This document shows positions 44,197 to 51,815 of a DNA stretch of 64,000 bases, in pieces. The stretch is from positions 434,001 to 498,000 of the forward strand of contig NZ_AXBA01000001.1 in assembly GCF_000473085.1 (NCBI RefSeq), given 5' to 3'. This stretch comes from Azorhizobium doebereinerae UFLA1-100 (GTDB lineage: Bacteria; Pseudomonadota; Alphaproteobacteria; Rhizobiales; Xanthobacteraceae). Every line of letters starts with the position of its first letter. Within the stretch, counting starts at the first letter, position 1. Both the position numbers and the translations under genes were made by a program. The notes under the pieces were generated by a model, which saw nothing but the letters and a program-made list of their open reading frames with translations, was not told the DNA's origin and searched no databases.

Positions 44197-44937
44197 TCAC
44201 CCCGCATGCGGGGACAGTTCCGTAAGCCCCGCCAGGACGGGGGCGATGTCGGGGCGGCGGGCGAAGGCGGCCGCCGCCTGCCAGATGTCCGCCCACGCCG
44301 CCACCGGGCGCTGGCCGATGGCCGCCGTGATGCGGGCCGGGCGGCCCGCCAGCACCAGGATGCGGTCGGCGAGCCGCACCGCCTCGGTCAGGTCATGGGT
44401 CACGAACAGGGCGGCGACGCCGGTCTCCACTACGAGGCTGCGGGTCAGCGCCTGCATGTCGCGGCGCAGGCCAAGGTCGAGCGCGGCGAACGGCTCGTCC
44501 AGCAGCACGAGATCAGGCTCGACGACGAAGGCGCGGGCGACGGCGACGCGCGCCTTCATGCCGCCCGAAAGCTGGCCGGGACGCTTCGCCAGGTCCTCGG
44601 CGCGGAAGCCGAGGCGGGCGAGCCATCGCCCGGCCCGCACGCGCGCGTCCGCGCGCACCACGCCGTGCGCTTCCAGCGGCAGCCCCACGTTGTCGAGGGC
44701 GCTCTCCCAGGGCAGCAGCCGCGGATCCTGGAACACCATGGCGCAGCGCCTCGCGCGCCGCGCCACGTGACCGCCGGTCGGTTCCAGCAGGCCGGCGGCA
44801 AGCCGGAGCACGCTCGACTTGCCGACGCCGGAGGCGCCGATCAGTACCACCAGTTCGCCGCGCCCGATGCAGAGATCGACACCGCCCAGCACCGGCTGCC
44901 CGCCGACGCTCCAGGACACCCTCTCGAAGGCGAGCAT
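44197..44937 (-). CDS. ABC transporter ATP-binding protein, NitT/TauT type
   Basis: A 246-residue ATPase of the nitrate/sulfonate/taurine importer class. Walker A GASGVGKSSVLR is near residues 34-45, the signature LSGGMKARVAVARAF near 124-138, Walker B LVLLDEPFAALD directly after, and the H-loop in FVTHDLTEA. It has no TOBE domain, unlike ModC. Its start overlaps the permease stop by four bases (ATGA). It energises the permease encoded just upstream. Confidence 0.9.
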   Translation of the reverse strand: MLAFERVSWSVGGQPVLGGVDLCIGRGELVVLIGASGVGKSSVLRLAAGLLEPTGGHVARRARRCAMVFQDPRLLPWESALDNVGLPLEAHGVVRADARVRAGRWLARLGFRAEDLAKRPGQLSGGMKARVAVARAFVVEPDLVLLDEPFAALDLGLRRDMQALTRSLVVETGVAALFVTHDLTEAVRLADRILVLAGRPARITAAIGQRPVAAWADIWQAAAAFARRPDIAPVLAGLTELSPHAG

Positions 44938-45764
44938 CAGCGCTCCCCCTCACGCAGCAGGCTGGCGCCGGCGCAGGGCGGCGCGGCGACGGGCGCGGAT
45001 ACATCCGTCTGGCCGGAGATCCAGCGGCGCAGCGGCCCCAGCAGGGCGGCGTCGGTGATGAGCAGCAGGATCACCACGAGCACGATCCAGGCCATGGCCT
45101 CCGGCAGGTCCAGATGGGCCCGCGCGGTTGCGAACCCGCCCCCGATGCCGCTGCCGTCGCCCAGCACCTCGGCGGTGAGCGCCACCTTCCAGGCGATGGC
45201 GAAGGCGGTGGACAGAGCCGGCGCGATATGCACCGCCAGCTCCGGCAGGATGATGCGAATCAGTCGCGTCCGGCGCGGCAGGCGGAACACCCGCGCCATC
45301 TCCACCAGCGCCGGATCACGGGCCCGCATGCCCTGCAACGTGGCGGCGAAGATGATGGGCAGGGTGGCGATGGTCACAGTGAACAGCAGCGCCGTGACGC
45401 CGACGCCGAACCACAGGAAGGCGAGCACGATCCAGGCAATGGGCGGCACGCCCAGTATGGCGGTTGCGCTGGGCGCCAGGGCCGCGCCGACCGCACGCCA
45501 CAGGCCCCCGGCCAACCCTAGCAGCAGGCCGATGCCGCCCCCCAGCGCCGCCCCCCCGACCGCATGCAGCAGCGTCGCGCCCGAGGCCCGCACGGCGCTG
45601 CCATCGGCGATGAGCCGCAACAACGCGGCGCCGGTCTCGACCAGAGAGGGCAGCACAAAGGGGCCTGAGCGCCAGTTCACCAGCGTCCATCCGAGAGCCA
45701 GCAGCGCCAGCCCCGCCGCCCCCCACGCCGTGTCCGCTCCAGGCAGGAAACGGCGCACGCTCAC
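44937..45764 (-). CDS. ABC transporter permease, NitT/TauT type
   Basis: A 275-residue membrane protein with about six hydrophobic segments and the ATPase-docking region DPALVEMARVFRLPRRTRLIRIILPELAVHIAPAL. The GTG start at 45764 overlaps the stop of the binding-protein gene (GTGA), and its own stop overlaps the ATPase start, so all three are translationally coupled. A second GTG two codons later is also possible. The C-terminal 20 residues are hydrophilic. Confidence 0.87.
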   Translation of the reverse strand: MSVRRFLPGADTAWGAAGLALLALGWTLVNWRSGPFVLPSLVETGAALLRLIADGSAVRASGATLLHAVGGAALGGGIGLLLGLAGGLWRAVGAALAPSATAILGVPPIAWIVLAFLWFGVGVTALLFTVTIATLPIIFAATLQGMRARDPALVEMARVFRLPRRTRLIRIILPELAVHIAPALSTAFAIAWKVALTAEVLGDGSGIGGGFATARAHLDLPEAMAWIVLVVILLLITDAALLGPLRRWISGQTDVSAPVAAPPCAGASLLREGER

Positions 45765-46750
45765 AGATCCAGATAGAAATCGTCGGGCGGCAGGCGCCCG
45801 CCGACGGCCTCCGGCTCCAGCGCCAGCAGGGTGGAATAGAAGTCCACCAGTTCCGCCTTGGCGGCCTTGGCCGACACCACGTCGATGCTGAAGCGCGGCA
45901 GCGCCTTCTCGAACACCTGCGGGCGCATCTCCATGGTGCGGGCGGCGAGCTTGGCCGCCGCCGCCGGGTCGGCGAAGACGCGGTCCTTCGCCGGAACGAG
46001 GCCGCGCCGCAAGGCATCGACGACCTCCGGAGAGGTGTCGAGCAGGCTGGCGTGCAGGGCAATGCCGGCCATGGGAATGCGCGCCTTCGGCTTGTGCTGG
46101 CCCCACACCTCCGAAAGGTCGAACGCCCGGCGCAGCGTCACGCCCTGCTGCATGGCCATCATGATCGCCGCCGTGGCCGGAGGCTCGGAGAGGATGGCCG
46201 TGGTCGCCTTGCCGGCAGCGAGCATCTGCGCCGCTTCCATGGGCGTCTGCACATAGGTGAGCGTCATGTCCTTGTCCGGGTCCATGCCCTCCATCTTGGC
46301 GATGGCCCGAAAGGTCAGGTCCGGCATGTCGTGCCGGAAGAAGCCCAGCACCGGCTTGCCGGCCAGATCCTTGAACGAGCGGATGCCGGCGTCCGACGTC
46401 ACCACCGAGAGGTGCCCCATGCCCAGGATGCAGAGCATCTTGAGCGGCATGCCGCGGGCGGCGAGGTTCGCCGGCACGTGGGAGGGGGTGGAGAACAGCT
46501 TGGTCTGACCGGAGACGATGCCGGCGCGCAGATCGTCCGTGGTGCGCCACAGCCGGAAGGTGGCGCCCGGGGCCGCCTCCGCGAGGCCGCCGGATTCGAT
46601 GAACTCCACCAGCACGATGGTGGAGCCGTTCGGCGCGCCGAGGATTTCGAGCTTCGGCGCCGGCGCCGCCGGCAGGCGCCGTGGCATCAGGCCGGCGGCG
46701 GCAGCCGCCGCCGAGCCGGCCAGGAGGGAACGGCGGGACAGGAAGGTCAT
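45761..46750 (-). CDS. NMT1/SsuA-like ABC substrate-binding protein with Tat signal
   Basis: A 329-residue periplasmic binding protein of the NitT/TauT class. It begins MTFLSRRSLLAGSAAAAAAG, a twin-arginine signal (RR at 6-7), suggesting export in folded form. The mature region (EILGAPNGSTIVLVEFIESGG, then GKPVLGFFRHDMPDLTFRAIA and ATTAILSEPPATAAIM) shows the NMT1/THI5-like fold. It is coupled to a permease and ATPase. The ligand is unknown. The ModE-family and YqeB-type genes around it hint at a molybdenum-related anion or a substrate of a molybdenum hydroxylase. Confidence 0.83.
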   Translation of the reverse strand: MTFLSRRSLLAGSAAAAAAGLMPRRLPAAPAPKLEILGAPNGSTIVLVEFIESGGLAEAAPGATFRLWRTTDDLRAGIVSGQTKLFSTPSHVPANLAARGMPLKMLCILGMGHLSVVTSDAGIRSFKDLAGKPVLGFFRHDMPDLTFRAIAKMEGMDPDKDMTLTYVQTPMEAAQMLAAGKATTAILSEPPATAAIMMAMQQGVTLRRAFDLSEVWGQHKPKARIPMAGIALHASLLDTSPEVVDALRRGLVPAKDRVFADPAAAAKLAARTMEMRPQVFEKALPRFSIDVVSAKAAKAELVDFYSTLLALEPEAVGGRLPPDDFYLDL

Positions 46751-46781
46751 GGGAAACTCCGCGCGGCGGCAGACATGAGGG

Positions 46782-47633
46782 TCAGCGGTCCTGATCGGCC
46801 GTGGCGAGGTGGTGCGCGGCGGCGCGCACGGTGCCGGCGGCGATGGCCCGCCCGCGCTCGTCCATGCCGGTCCAGCAGGCCTGCCAGCGGTTGCGGGGGT
46901 CGATCTCCAGCAGCTTGACGCCTTCGGGAACCTCCACGCCGTCGCGCACCAGGCCGCGCAGCACGCCGTCGAGCGGGGCGACCACCGGATTGCGGTCGAG
47001 ATAGCCGACCACCATGTCGCGGAAGATGCGGGTGCCGATGGCGTGCGGCGTGCGCCACCGCCCCGACAGGCCGGAATAGACGAACCGCTCGCCGCCCTTG
47101 GTCCCGAGCTTGCGGGCGACCCGGTCGGGCGCGGCGGTCTCGCCGCGTTCCAGCACCGCGCCGGCCCGTTCCGGATGGGTCTCGATGGCCACGTGGCAAT
47201 TGCGCGCCACCGCGAAGCCTGGCCCGATGCCGATGGTGACGGAAGCGAAATGGCGCAGGTCCGCCTTCGCCGCATATTTGTTGAGACGCGCGTCCACCAG
47301 CAGCGCGAACGGGGCGATGACCATGAGGTCAACAAGTCCCATGCGGGTGATCGCCAGCCGCTCGCCGCCGGCGAGAACGGAGAAGATCTCCCAGACCCGC
47401 TCCACCGGCTCGGCGGCCACGCCGTCCACGCTCGCCGGATCGCCCCACAGCGCGTCGTGGAACGCCATGCTGCGCCGGATCACCGGCAAGGCTGCGTCAT
47501 GGGAGAGGATGACCCGGTATCGGGCACGGTGCAGATGCACCCCGATGGCCGAGGCGATCTCGTTCGTGCCCAGCACGATCGCCACCGGGGAGCGATCCCG
47601 GAGATAGGCTTCCGCAAGCGATGCGCCGTCCAT
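46782..47633 (-). CDS. YqeB/EF2563-type selenium-dependent molybdenum hydroxylase accessory protein
   Basis: A 283-residue protein of the EF2563/YqeB family (TIGR03309), found with selenium-dependent or other molybdenum hydroxylases and thought to assist their maturation. Family sequence is visible in IVLGTNEIASAIGVHLHRARYRVI near the N-terminus (Rossmann-like), DLMVIAPFALLVDARLNK, IGIGPGFAVARNCHVAIETH and the C-terminal VVAPLDGVLRGLVRDGVEVPEGVKLLEIDPR. GAGGGG precedes the ATG closely. It is the first gene of the transporter operon. No hydroxylase gene is in the window. Confidence 0.78.
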   Translation of the reverse strand: MDGASLAEAYLRDRSPVAIVLGTNEIASAIGVHLHRARYRVILSHDAALPVIRRSMAFHDALWGDPASVDGVAAEPVERVWEIFSVLAGGERLAITRMGLVDLMVIAPFALLVDARLNKYAAKADLRHFASVTIGIGPGFAVARNCHVAIETHPERAGAVLERGETAAPDRVARKLGTKGGERFVYSGLSGRWRTPHAIGTRIFRDMVVGYLDRNPVVAPLDGVLRGLVRDGVEVPEGVKLLEIDPRNRWQACWTGMDERGRAIAAGTVRAAAHHLATADQDR

Positions 47634-47645
47634 GATCCCCTCATT

Positions 47646-47662
47646 ATGTAATTCGATTACAT
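47646..47662. promoter_or_regulatory. Inverted repeat ATGTAAT-TCG-ATTACAT
   Basis: A perfect 7-bp inverted repeat with a 3-bp centre lies 13 bases upstream of the YqeB-type gene's ATG, in an AT-rich patch. Its spacing differs from the three ModE-like boxes nearby, so it may bind another repressor, or it may be the hairpin of an mRNA leader. A lone CATAACG half-site of ModE type occurs at 47756-47762. Confidence 0.5.
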
Positions 47663-47762
47663 TTTGAGTTGGAAAGCAATGTTCGCGCCAACTGATTTCA
47701 GCGCCATCCCGCGGCATTTGGGCCAAGCGGCGGCGTGAGAATGGCCCGATGCCTACATAACG

Positions 47763-47799
47763 CTGTCGGGGTCCGCGGCCCCTGTCCGGAACCCGACAG
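47763..47799. terminator. Hairpin downstream of modE-family gene
   Basis: CTGTCGGG and CCCGACAG form an 8-bp stem with a GC-rich inner loop, just past the stop of the minus-strand ModE-type gene. It probably separates this gene from the transporter operon. Confidence 0.45.
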
Positions 47800-47837
47800 G
47801 CGGTGGCCGGTGGGGGGCGATCGGCCCGCGGCGGGGA

Positions 47838-48629
47838 TCAATCCACCGCGAGGATCACATGGTCGGGATCGAAGGTGGCGACGGCACGGTCGCCCTCACC
47901 GAGGCCAGCTGCCTCGGCGCGGCGGCGCGGCACCACGGCGGTAATGGTCTTTCCGCCGCCGATATCCAGCTGGATCTCGCTGTTCACCTCCGCATCGGTA
48001 CGCGAGACGACAAGGCCGTCGAATCGGTTGAGCGCATCGGCGGGAACCCCATCCGGCGGGACGACGTGGACGAAGGACGCCTTCACCAGCGCCAGCACGC
48101 GCCGGCCCGGCCGCAGATCCAGTTCCTCGACGGCGGAATTGGTGACGATGGCGAGCAGCGAGATCGTCTCGCTGACCTTGAGCGTTACTTCCACATCCAC
48201 CGGCCAGCGGCGCACGTCGACGATCTCGGTCTGGAACATGTTGCGGGCGGAGATGCGCACCCCCACGGTCCACAGCAGGGTTTCGCCCAGCCCGTCGAGC
48301 CCGTCCTCGGCGATCAGGCTGGAAATCTTGGCGAGCCGGCCCTCCAGGCGGTGGAAGGTGGCGATCAGCCGGCGCCCCTCATCGGTGATGACCGCGCTGC
48401 CGCCGGCGCGGCCGCCGGCGCGGGTCACGAAAGCGGGCGTCGGCAGAAGGTTGTTGATGGCGTCCACCGCCTCCCAGGCGGTCTTGTAGCTGAAGCCGGT
48501 GGCCTTGGCCGCCTTGGTGATGCTGCCGTGCTCGGCCACCGCTTCCAGCAGGCGGATGCGCTCGCGCCCGGCCAGCAGCCGGCCGTCGCTTTTGAGGGCC
48601 AGGAAGGCATCGATCTTGGTCTGCGACAC
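47838..48629 (-). CDS. modE: ModE-type molybdate-responsive regulator with tandem TOBE domains
   Basis: A 263-residue regulator with the ModE layout. Residues 1-115 form a LysR-like winged helix (RIRLLEAVAEHGSITKAAKATGFSYKTAWEAVDAINNL, with the AGGRAGGSAVITDEGRRL wing). Residues about 125-263 hold two TOBE/Mop domains that bind molybdate (SARNMFQTEIVDVRRWPVDVEVTLKV and ALVKASFVHVVPPDG). The start is a GTG; no ATG fits the frame. It represses molybdate uptake genes when molybdate is plentiful. A shorter ModE-like protein without the Mop part lies just upstream. Confidence 0.9.
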   Translation of the reverse strand: MSQTKIDAFLALKSDGRLLAGRERIRLLEAVAEHGSITKAAKATGFSYKTAWEAVDAINNLLPTPAFVTRAGGRAGGSAVITDEGRRLIATFHRLEGRLAKISSLIAEDGLDGLGETLLWTVGVRISARNMFQTEIVDVRRWPVDVEVTLKVSETISLLAIVTNSAVEELDLRPGRRVLALVKASFVHVVPPDGVPADALNRFDGLVVSRTDAEVNSEIQLDIGGGKTITAVVPRRRAEAAGLGEGDRAVATFDPDHVILAVD

Positions 48630-48707
48630 GCTGCGCCATCACCTTCCTGCCAGGCCGCGAGCACCGCCCGCGCCCGGCATCCCGTCCGGCGACACCGGAC
48701 GGCCCCT

Positions 48708-49073
48708 CTAGACGCCGGGCTCCGCCCCGTCCTCCCGGCGTTCCACCTCCACCTGCAACGCCGCCATATGCTCCCGCGCCACGTCGGACACGGCGCGCTC
48801 GATGGCACGGAAGCGCGAGATCAAGGCAAGGCCGAGCGGGGTCAGCGTCGCGCCGCCCCCGTGCCTGCCGCCGATCTGGCGGATGGCCACCGGCTTGCCG
48901 AAGATCTGGTTGGTCTCTTCCACCAGTTCCCACGCCCGCCGGTAGGACATGCCCATGGCACGCCCGGCGGCGGAGATGGAGCCGAGCGAGGCGATCTTTT
49001 CCAGAAGCTCGATCTTGCCGGGACCGATCCGCCCGCCCGGCTCAAGGTCGATGCGCAGGCTCAGCGAGGCCAT
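48708..49073 (-). CDS. Short ModE-like DNA-binding protein (no Mop domain)
   Basis: A 121-residue LysR-like winged-helix protein of the ModE N-terminal type: KIELLEKIASLGSISAAGRAMGMSYRRAWELVEETNQIF, then the wing with RQIGGRHGGGATLTPLG. The molybdate-binding TOBE domains are absent, so it cannot sense molybdate by itself. It could pair with the full-length ModE encoded 78 bases downstream, or sense something else. Its promoter region holds a ModE-like box over a good -10 sequence, implying control by molybdenum. Confidence 0.87.
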   Translation of the reverse strand: MASLSLRIDLEPGGRIGPGKIELLEKIASLGSISAAGRAMGMSYRRAWELVEETNQIFGKPVAIRQIGGRHGGGATLTPLGLALISRFRAIERAVSDVAREHMAALQVEVERREDGAEPGV

Positions 49074-49248
49074 GACGCCCCCCGGCCGCTGTGCCCGGAC
49101 AGGACAAGCGCGGGTGCCGGATGCGCTGCGCCCCGCCCGCCTCCGGCGGCAATGCCGACATCCCCAGTGATCGTTTCATTCTTGACGTGCCGGGTCGAGG
49201 ACCGGCCACCCCCGCGACGCGGCGGGCGATGGCGCCTGTCCTGAAAAG

Positions 49249-49292
49249 CGATATGCACTTTTCATCATAGCGACGGGCGAAGCGGCCCGCAA
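49249..49292 (-). promoter_or_regulatory. Promoter of short modE-like gene with ModE-like box
   Basis: On the minus strand, TTGCGG (49292-49287), a 17-bp spacer and TATGAT (49269-49264) form a good core promoter. The inverted repeat CGATATG-N10-CATAGCG (49249-49272) overlaps the -10. As I recall it, the E. coli modA operator has the same 7-10-7 layout, CGTTATA-N10-CATAACG. Binding is inferred. Confidence 0.6.
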
Positions 49293-49338
49293 TCGCGGCC
49301 ACCGTGTGCGCGAGAGGGCGCGGACCTGCGCCGTGGCG

Positions 49339-49908
49339 CTATTTGACGCGCTCGCAATAGCTCGGCTGGGGCAAAGCGCCGGCCGGGCGGGAGACGCCGG
49401 CCCACCATGCCTCCAGACTGCCGCGCGTGCAGTCCAGCTTCACGAACAGGCCTTCCGAAAACCGCAGCCAATCGGCGAACCGCGCCTGCGGCACGGGCAG
49501 CAGCACCGGCACATCCCGCGACACCGCCTCGGCGATCACCCGCAGCAGGCCGCCGCCGGAGCGTTCGGCGGCCCCATAGCGATTGAGGACCAGCAGGTCC
49601 GGCCTCTGCCGCTCGGCTTCAAGCAGCCATGCCTCCGCATGGACCAGCGCACTGGACCATGCGGCCGAGGCGTCATGGTCCCGCGTGCCGCAGCGGGGAA
49701 TGGCGAGGGTGGCGCCGTCCGGCACGAAGACGAGCCCGTCGGCCGCCCCTTCCCCGCCACGGCTCTGCAACACGCCGACCGCGTTCACCCCGCGCGTCCG
49801 CAGGTCGGCGGCGAAGGCCGCCAGCAGGCGATCGGGGCTCTGGTCGGTGCCATAGACCAGTGCGGCGATGTCGCAGTCTGCGTCCTGGGCCATGCGAAAC
49901 GCTGTCAT
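49339..49908 (-). CDS. DUF2478 family protein (molybdenum-associated)
   Basis: A 189-residue protein that I assign to DUF2478, a family often found beside molybdate transport or ModE genes. Visible features are an N-terminal IAALVYGTDQSPDRLLAAFAADLR resembling a P-loop-like or Rossmann start, RPDLLVLNRYGAAERSGGGL in the middle, and DVPVLLPVPQARFADWLRF. This outline recalls NTP-dependent proteins of molybdopterin-guanine dinucleotide or nucleotide-chelatase type, but no Walker A is complete. The ATG at 49908 could be replaced by one at 49893. It lies between the short ModE-like gene and the DUF2325 gene, all on the minus strand. Confidence 0.7.
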   Translation of the reverse strand: MTAFRMAQDADCDIAALVYGTDQSPDRLLAAFAADLRTRGVNAVGVLQSRGGEGAADGLVFVPDGATLAIPRCGTRDHDASAAWSSALVHAEAWLLEAERQRPDLLVLNRYGAAERSGGGLLRVIAEAVSRDVPVLLPVPQARFADWLRFSEGLFVKLDCTRGSLEAWWAGVSRPAGALPQPSYCERVK

Positions 49909-49972
49909 GGTCGGCTTTCCGGGCCTGAGGCCCATGGCAGTGGACGCGTGGCGGGATCGGCCCCGGCGCGCC

Positions 49973-51232
49973 TCATTCGGCAGCCCGCGGCAGCCCCGGC
50001 GCGAGCCCGGCGAGCGCTGCCGCGAAGCTTGCGAGGCTTGCGGTCCGCAGCGGCTGGAACGGCTTGCCCGCCTCCCGGCACAGCCGCTTCACCTGGGACG
50101 CCGCCAGATGACTCACACAGTCCACCGGCAGGAAGGCGCGGTCGGCCTGGCTGACGAGGCCGGGCAGCAGGGCGGTGGTTTCCTCCACGCCGCCGTCATG
50201 GGCGAGCAGAACCCCGCCGAGACGCTCCACCAGCGCCCGCACCTGCTCCACCTGCTTCGGCCGCCCGCCCACATAGAGCAGGCGGCGGCCTTCGAGGTTC
50301 GGCCCGTCCGCGTCGGGCTCCATGCCGTGCATGGCGGTCGCTGCTCCCGGTAGCGCGGCTTCCAGGGCGCGGACCTCCTGCTCCAGGGCGCCGACCTGCC
50401 GCTCCAGCTCGACGATACGGCCAGCGCCGACGGCCAGGGCCTCGTCCCGCGCCGCCAGCCGTTCCGCCAGCGCGGCGGCGTGCGCCTGCTCGTCCGCCAG
50501 CCGCTTGTTCAACGCCTGCACGTTGTCCGGCACCGGCGCGGGGACGATGTTCTGCGCCAGGGCGCGCTTCAGATCCGCCTGAAGCTGCTGCACGTCCCGC
50601 CGGAGGGCGGCGCGGTCCTGCGCCATCTCCTGGAGGCGGCTTTCCTGGCGGGTCAGCTTCTCGTCCCGCGCCCCGAGATCGCGCTCCAGCTCACGCAGCC
50701 GGGCGATGTCGGCGCGGTTCGACATGCCCACCAGGTGGGAGAGCATGTGCACCTCGCCGAACGCTTCCCGCACCAGCGCCCGGTCGGTCAGGGGATGGGT
50801 GAGGACCGCCCAATAGGCCCCGGGAATGTCGCCCTTCGCCAGGCAGTCGCGCCACAGCGCACGCACCTCGTCCAGCGTCGCGGCCTTGGAGAAGCGCCGG
50901 ATGCTGCTCTCATGCCGCCGGTCCAGCATCTTGTTGAGCAGCTTGCCCGGCAGATCGCGCTGGCCCGCGCCATGCACGGCGAGGCTATGAATCTCATGCT
51001 CCGAGGCGGTCTTGGCGCGCGGGTCCTTCAGCTTGGCGAAATACTGGCGCAGTTCGGCGGAGGACAGGCAGGTGCCGATGACCGAGCAATGCAGGTTGGA
51101 CGACAGCTCCCAGATCCGCTCCCGCCGCCCCTCGGCAGCGAGGCCGCCAGCATCGGCGAGGCCCTTCTGCGCCGAGGGCAGCATGCCCTGGCGTTCGGCG
51201 AAATGGCGGAGGAGAACCGGTGCTGTGCTCAC
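49973..51232 (-). CDS. DUF2325 domain protein with central coiled coil
   Basis: A protein of about 419 residues in three parts. The N-terminal 190 residues are helical (RIWELSSNLHCSVIGTCLSSAELRQYF, with two cysteines). The middle about 120 residues are a long coiled coil rich in Arg, Glu and Gln. The C-terminal 100 residues match DUF2325 (RRLLYVGGRPKQVEQVRALVERLGGVLLAHDGGVEE). The frame is open to a GTG at 51277. A ModE-like box lies at 51247-51270 with a promoter just beyond, so the GTG at 51232, which leaves the box outside the coding region, is preferred. Function unknown; molybdenum control is implied. Confidence 0.75.
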   Translation of the reverse strand: MSTAPVLLRHFAERQGMLPSAQKGLADAGGLAAEGRRERIWELSSNLHCSVIGTCLSSAELRQYFAKLKDPRAKTASEHEIHSLAVHGAGQRDLPGKLLNKMLDRRHESSIRRFSKAATLDEVRALWRDCLAKGDIPGAYWAVLTHPLTDRALVREAFGEVHMLSHLVGMSNRADIARLRELERDLGARDEKLTRQESRLQEMAQDRAALRRDVQQLQADLKRALAQNIVPAPVPDNVQALNKRLADEQAHAAALAERLAARDEALAVGAGRIVELERQVGALEQEVRALEAALPGAATAMHGMEPDADGPNLEGRRLLYVGGRPKQVEQVRALVERLGGVLLAHDGGVEETTALLPGLVSQADRAFLPVDCVSHLAASQVKRLCREAGKPFQPLRTASLASFAAALAGLAPGLPRAAE

Positions 51233-51246
51233 GGCTGCGATCCAGT

Positions 51247-51299
51247 CGTAATGTCCAAATGGATATAGCGATGACACAGCCGCGCCGCGAGTTTGTCAA
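51247..51299 (-). promoter_or_regulatory. Promoter of DUF2325 gene with ModE-like box at the start site
   Basis: On the minus strand, TTGACA (51299-51294), 17 bases and TGTCAT (51276-51271) make a core promoter. Immediately after it, over the expected transcription start, lies CGTAATG-N10-TATAGCG (51247-51270). This resembles the placement of the ModE operator at E. coli modA. A repressor bound here should block transcription. Confidence 0.6.
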
Positions 51300-51386
51300 T
51301 ATGCCGCCAGGACAAGCCGGGGCAAGCTGCTCTGCGTGGAGATTCGAAGGATGACGCGGAGCGCGCCGCCGCAAAGGCTGGACATG

Positions 51387-51410
51387 CGCTATGCTCGCAT
51401 GGATATAACG
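51387..51410 (+). promoter_or_regulatory. ModE-like box before ArsR-type gene
   Basis: CGCTATG-N10-TATAACG has the same half-site length and spacing as the two boxes upstream. It lies 17 bases before the ATG of the ArsR-type gene. No clear -35 was found. Confidence 0.5.
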
Positions 51411-51427
51411 AAAGGCGGGGCGCGACG

Positions 51428-51793
51428 ATGCCCTCGGCCGGACGAAGACGGATGCATGCGACAGACGAGGCGGGCGACCACAGCACGTTTCAGGCCATCG
51501 CCCACCCGGTGCGGCGGGCGATTCTCGATCTGCTGAAAGAGGGTGACCGGACGCTCGCGCAGATCGCCGGTGGCCTCGGCCGGCGCGAGGCGGAGATCGA
51601 GCCGCATCTGGTTCTGCTGCTGAAAGCCGGCCTGCTGCGCGACAAGACCCATGCCGGGCAATTGTCCTGGTCTCTGGTGCCCGCGGCCCTGGGCGAGGTG
51701 GACCGCTGGCTGACGCCGTACCGGCCGTTCAAGCTGGTGCGCATGGCGGACCTGAAGCGGCTGGTGGAAGGCGAACTGAGGAACGGCCGGTAG
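51428..51793 (+). CDS. ArsR family winged-helix regulator
   Basis: A 121-residue helix-turn-helix protein of the ArsR/SmtB type: [50 protein letters not shown] covers helices 2-5. No CXC or His-rich metal site is present, so it is of the metal-independent kind. The usual HLxxLxxAGL recognition element reads [11 protein letters not shown] start at 51452 is an alternative. It is divergent from the DUF2325 gene, with ModE-like boxes at both starts, so both may belong to the molybdenum regulon. Confidence 0.82.
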   Translation: MPSAGRRRMHATDEAGDHSTFQAIAHPVRRAILDLLKEGDRTLAQIAGGLGRREAEIEPHLVLLLKAGLLRDKTHAGQLSWSLVPAALGEVDRWLTPYRPFKLVRMADLKRLVEGELRNGR

Positions 51794-51815
51794 AGCCCTC
51801 CCCCGCCGGGCAACG

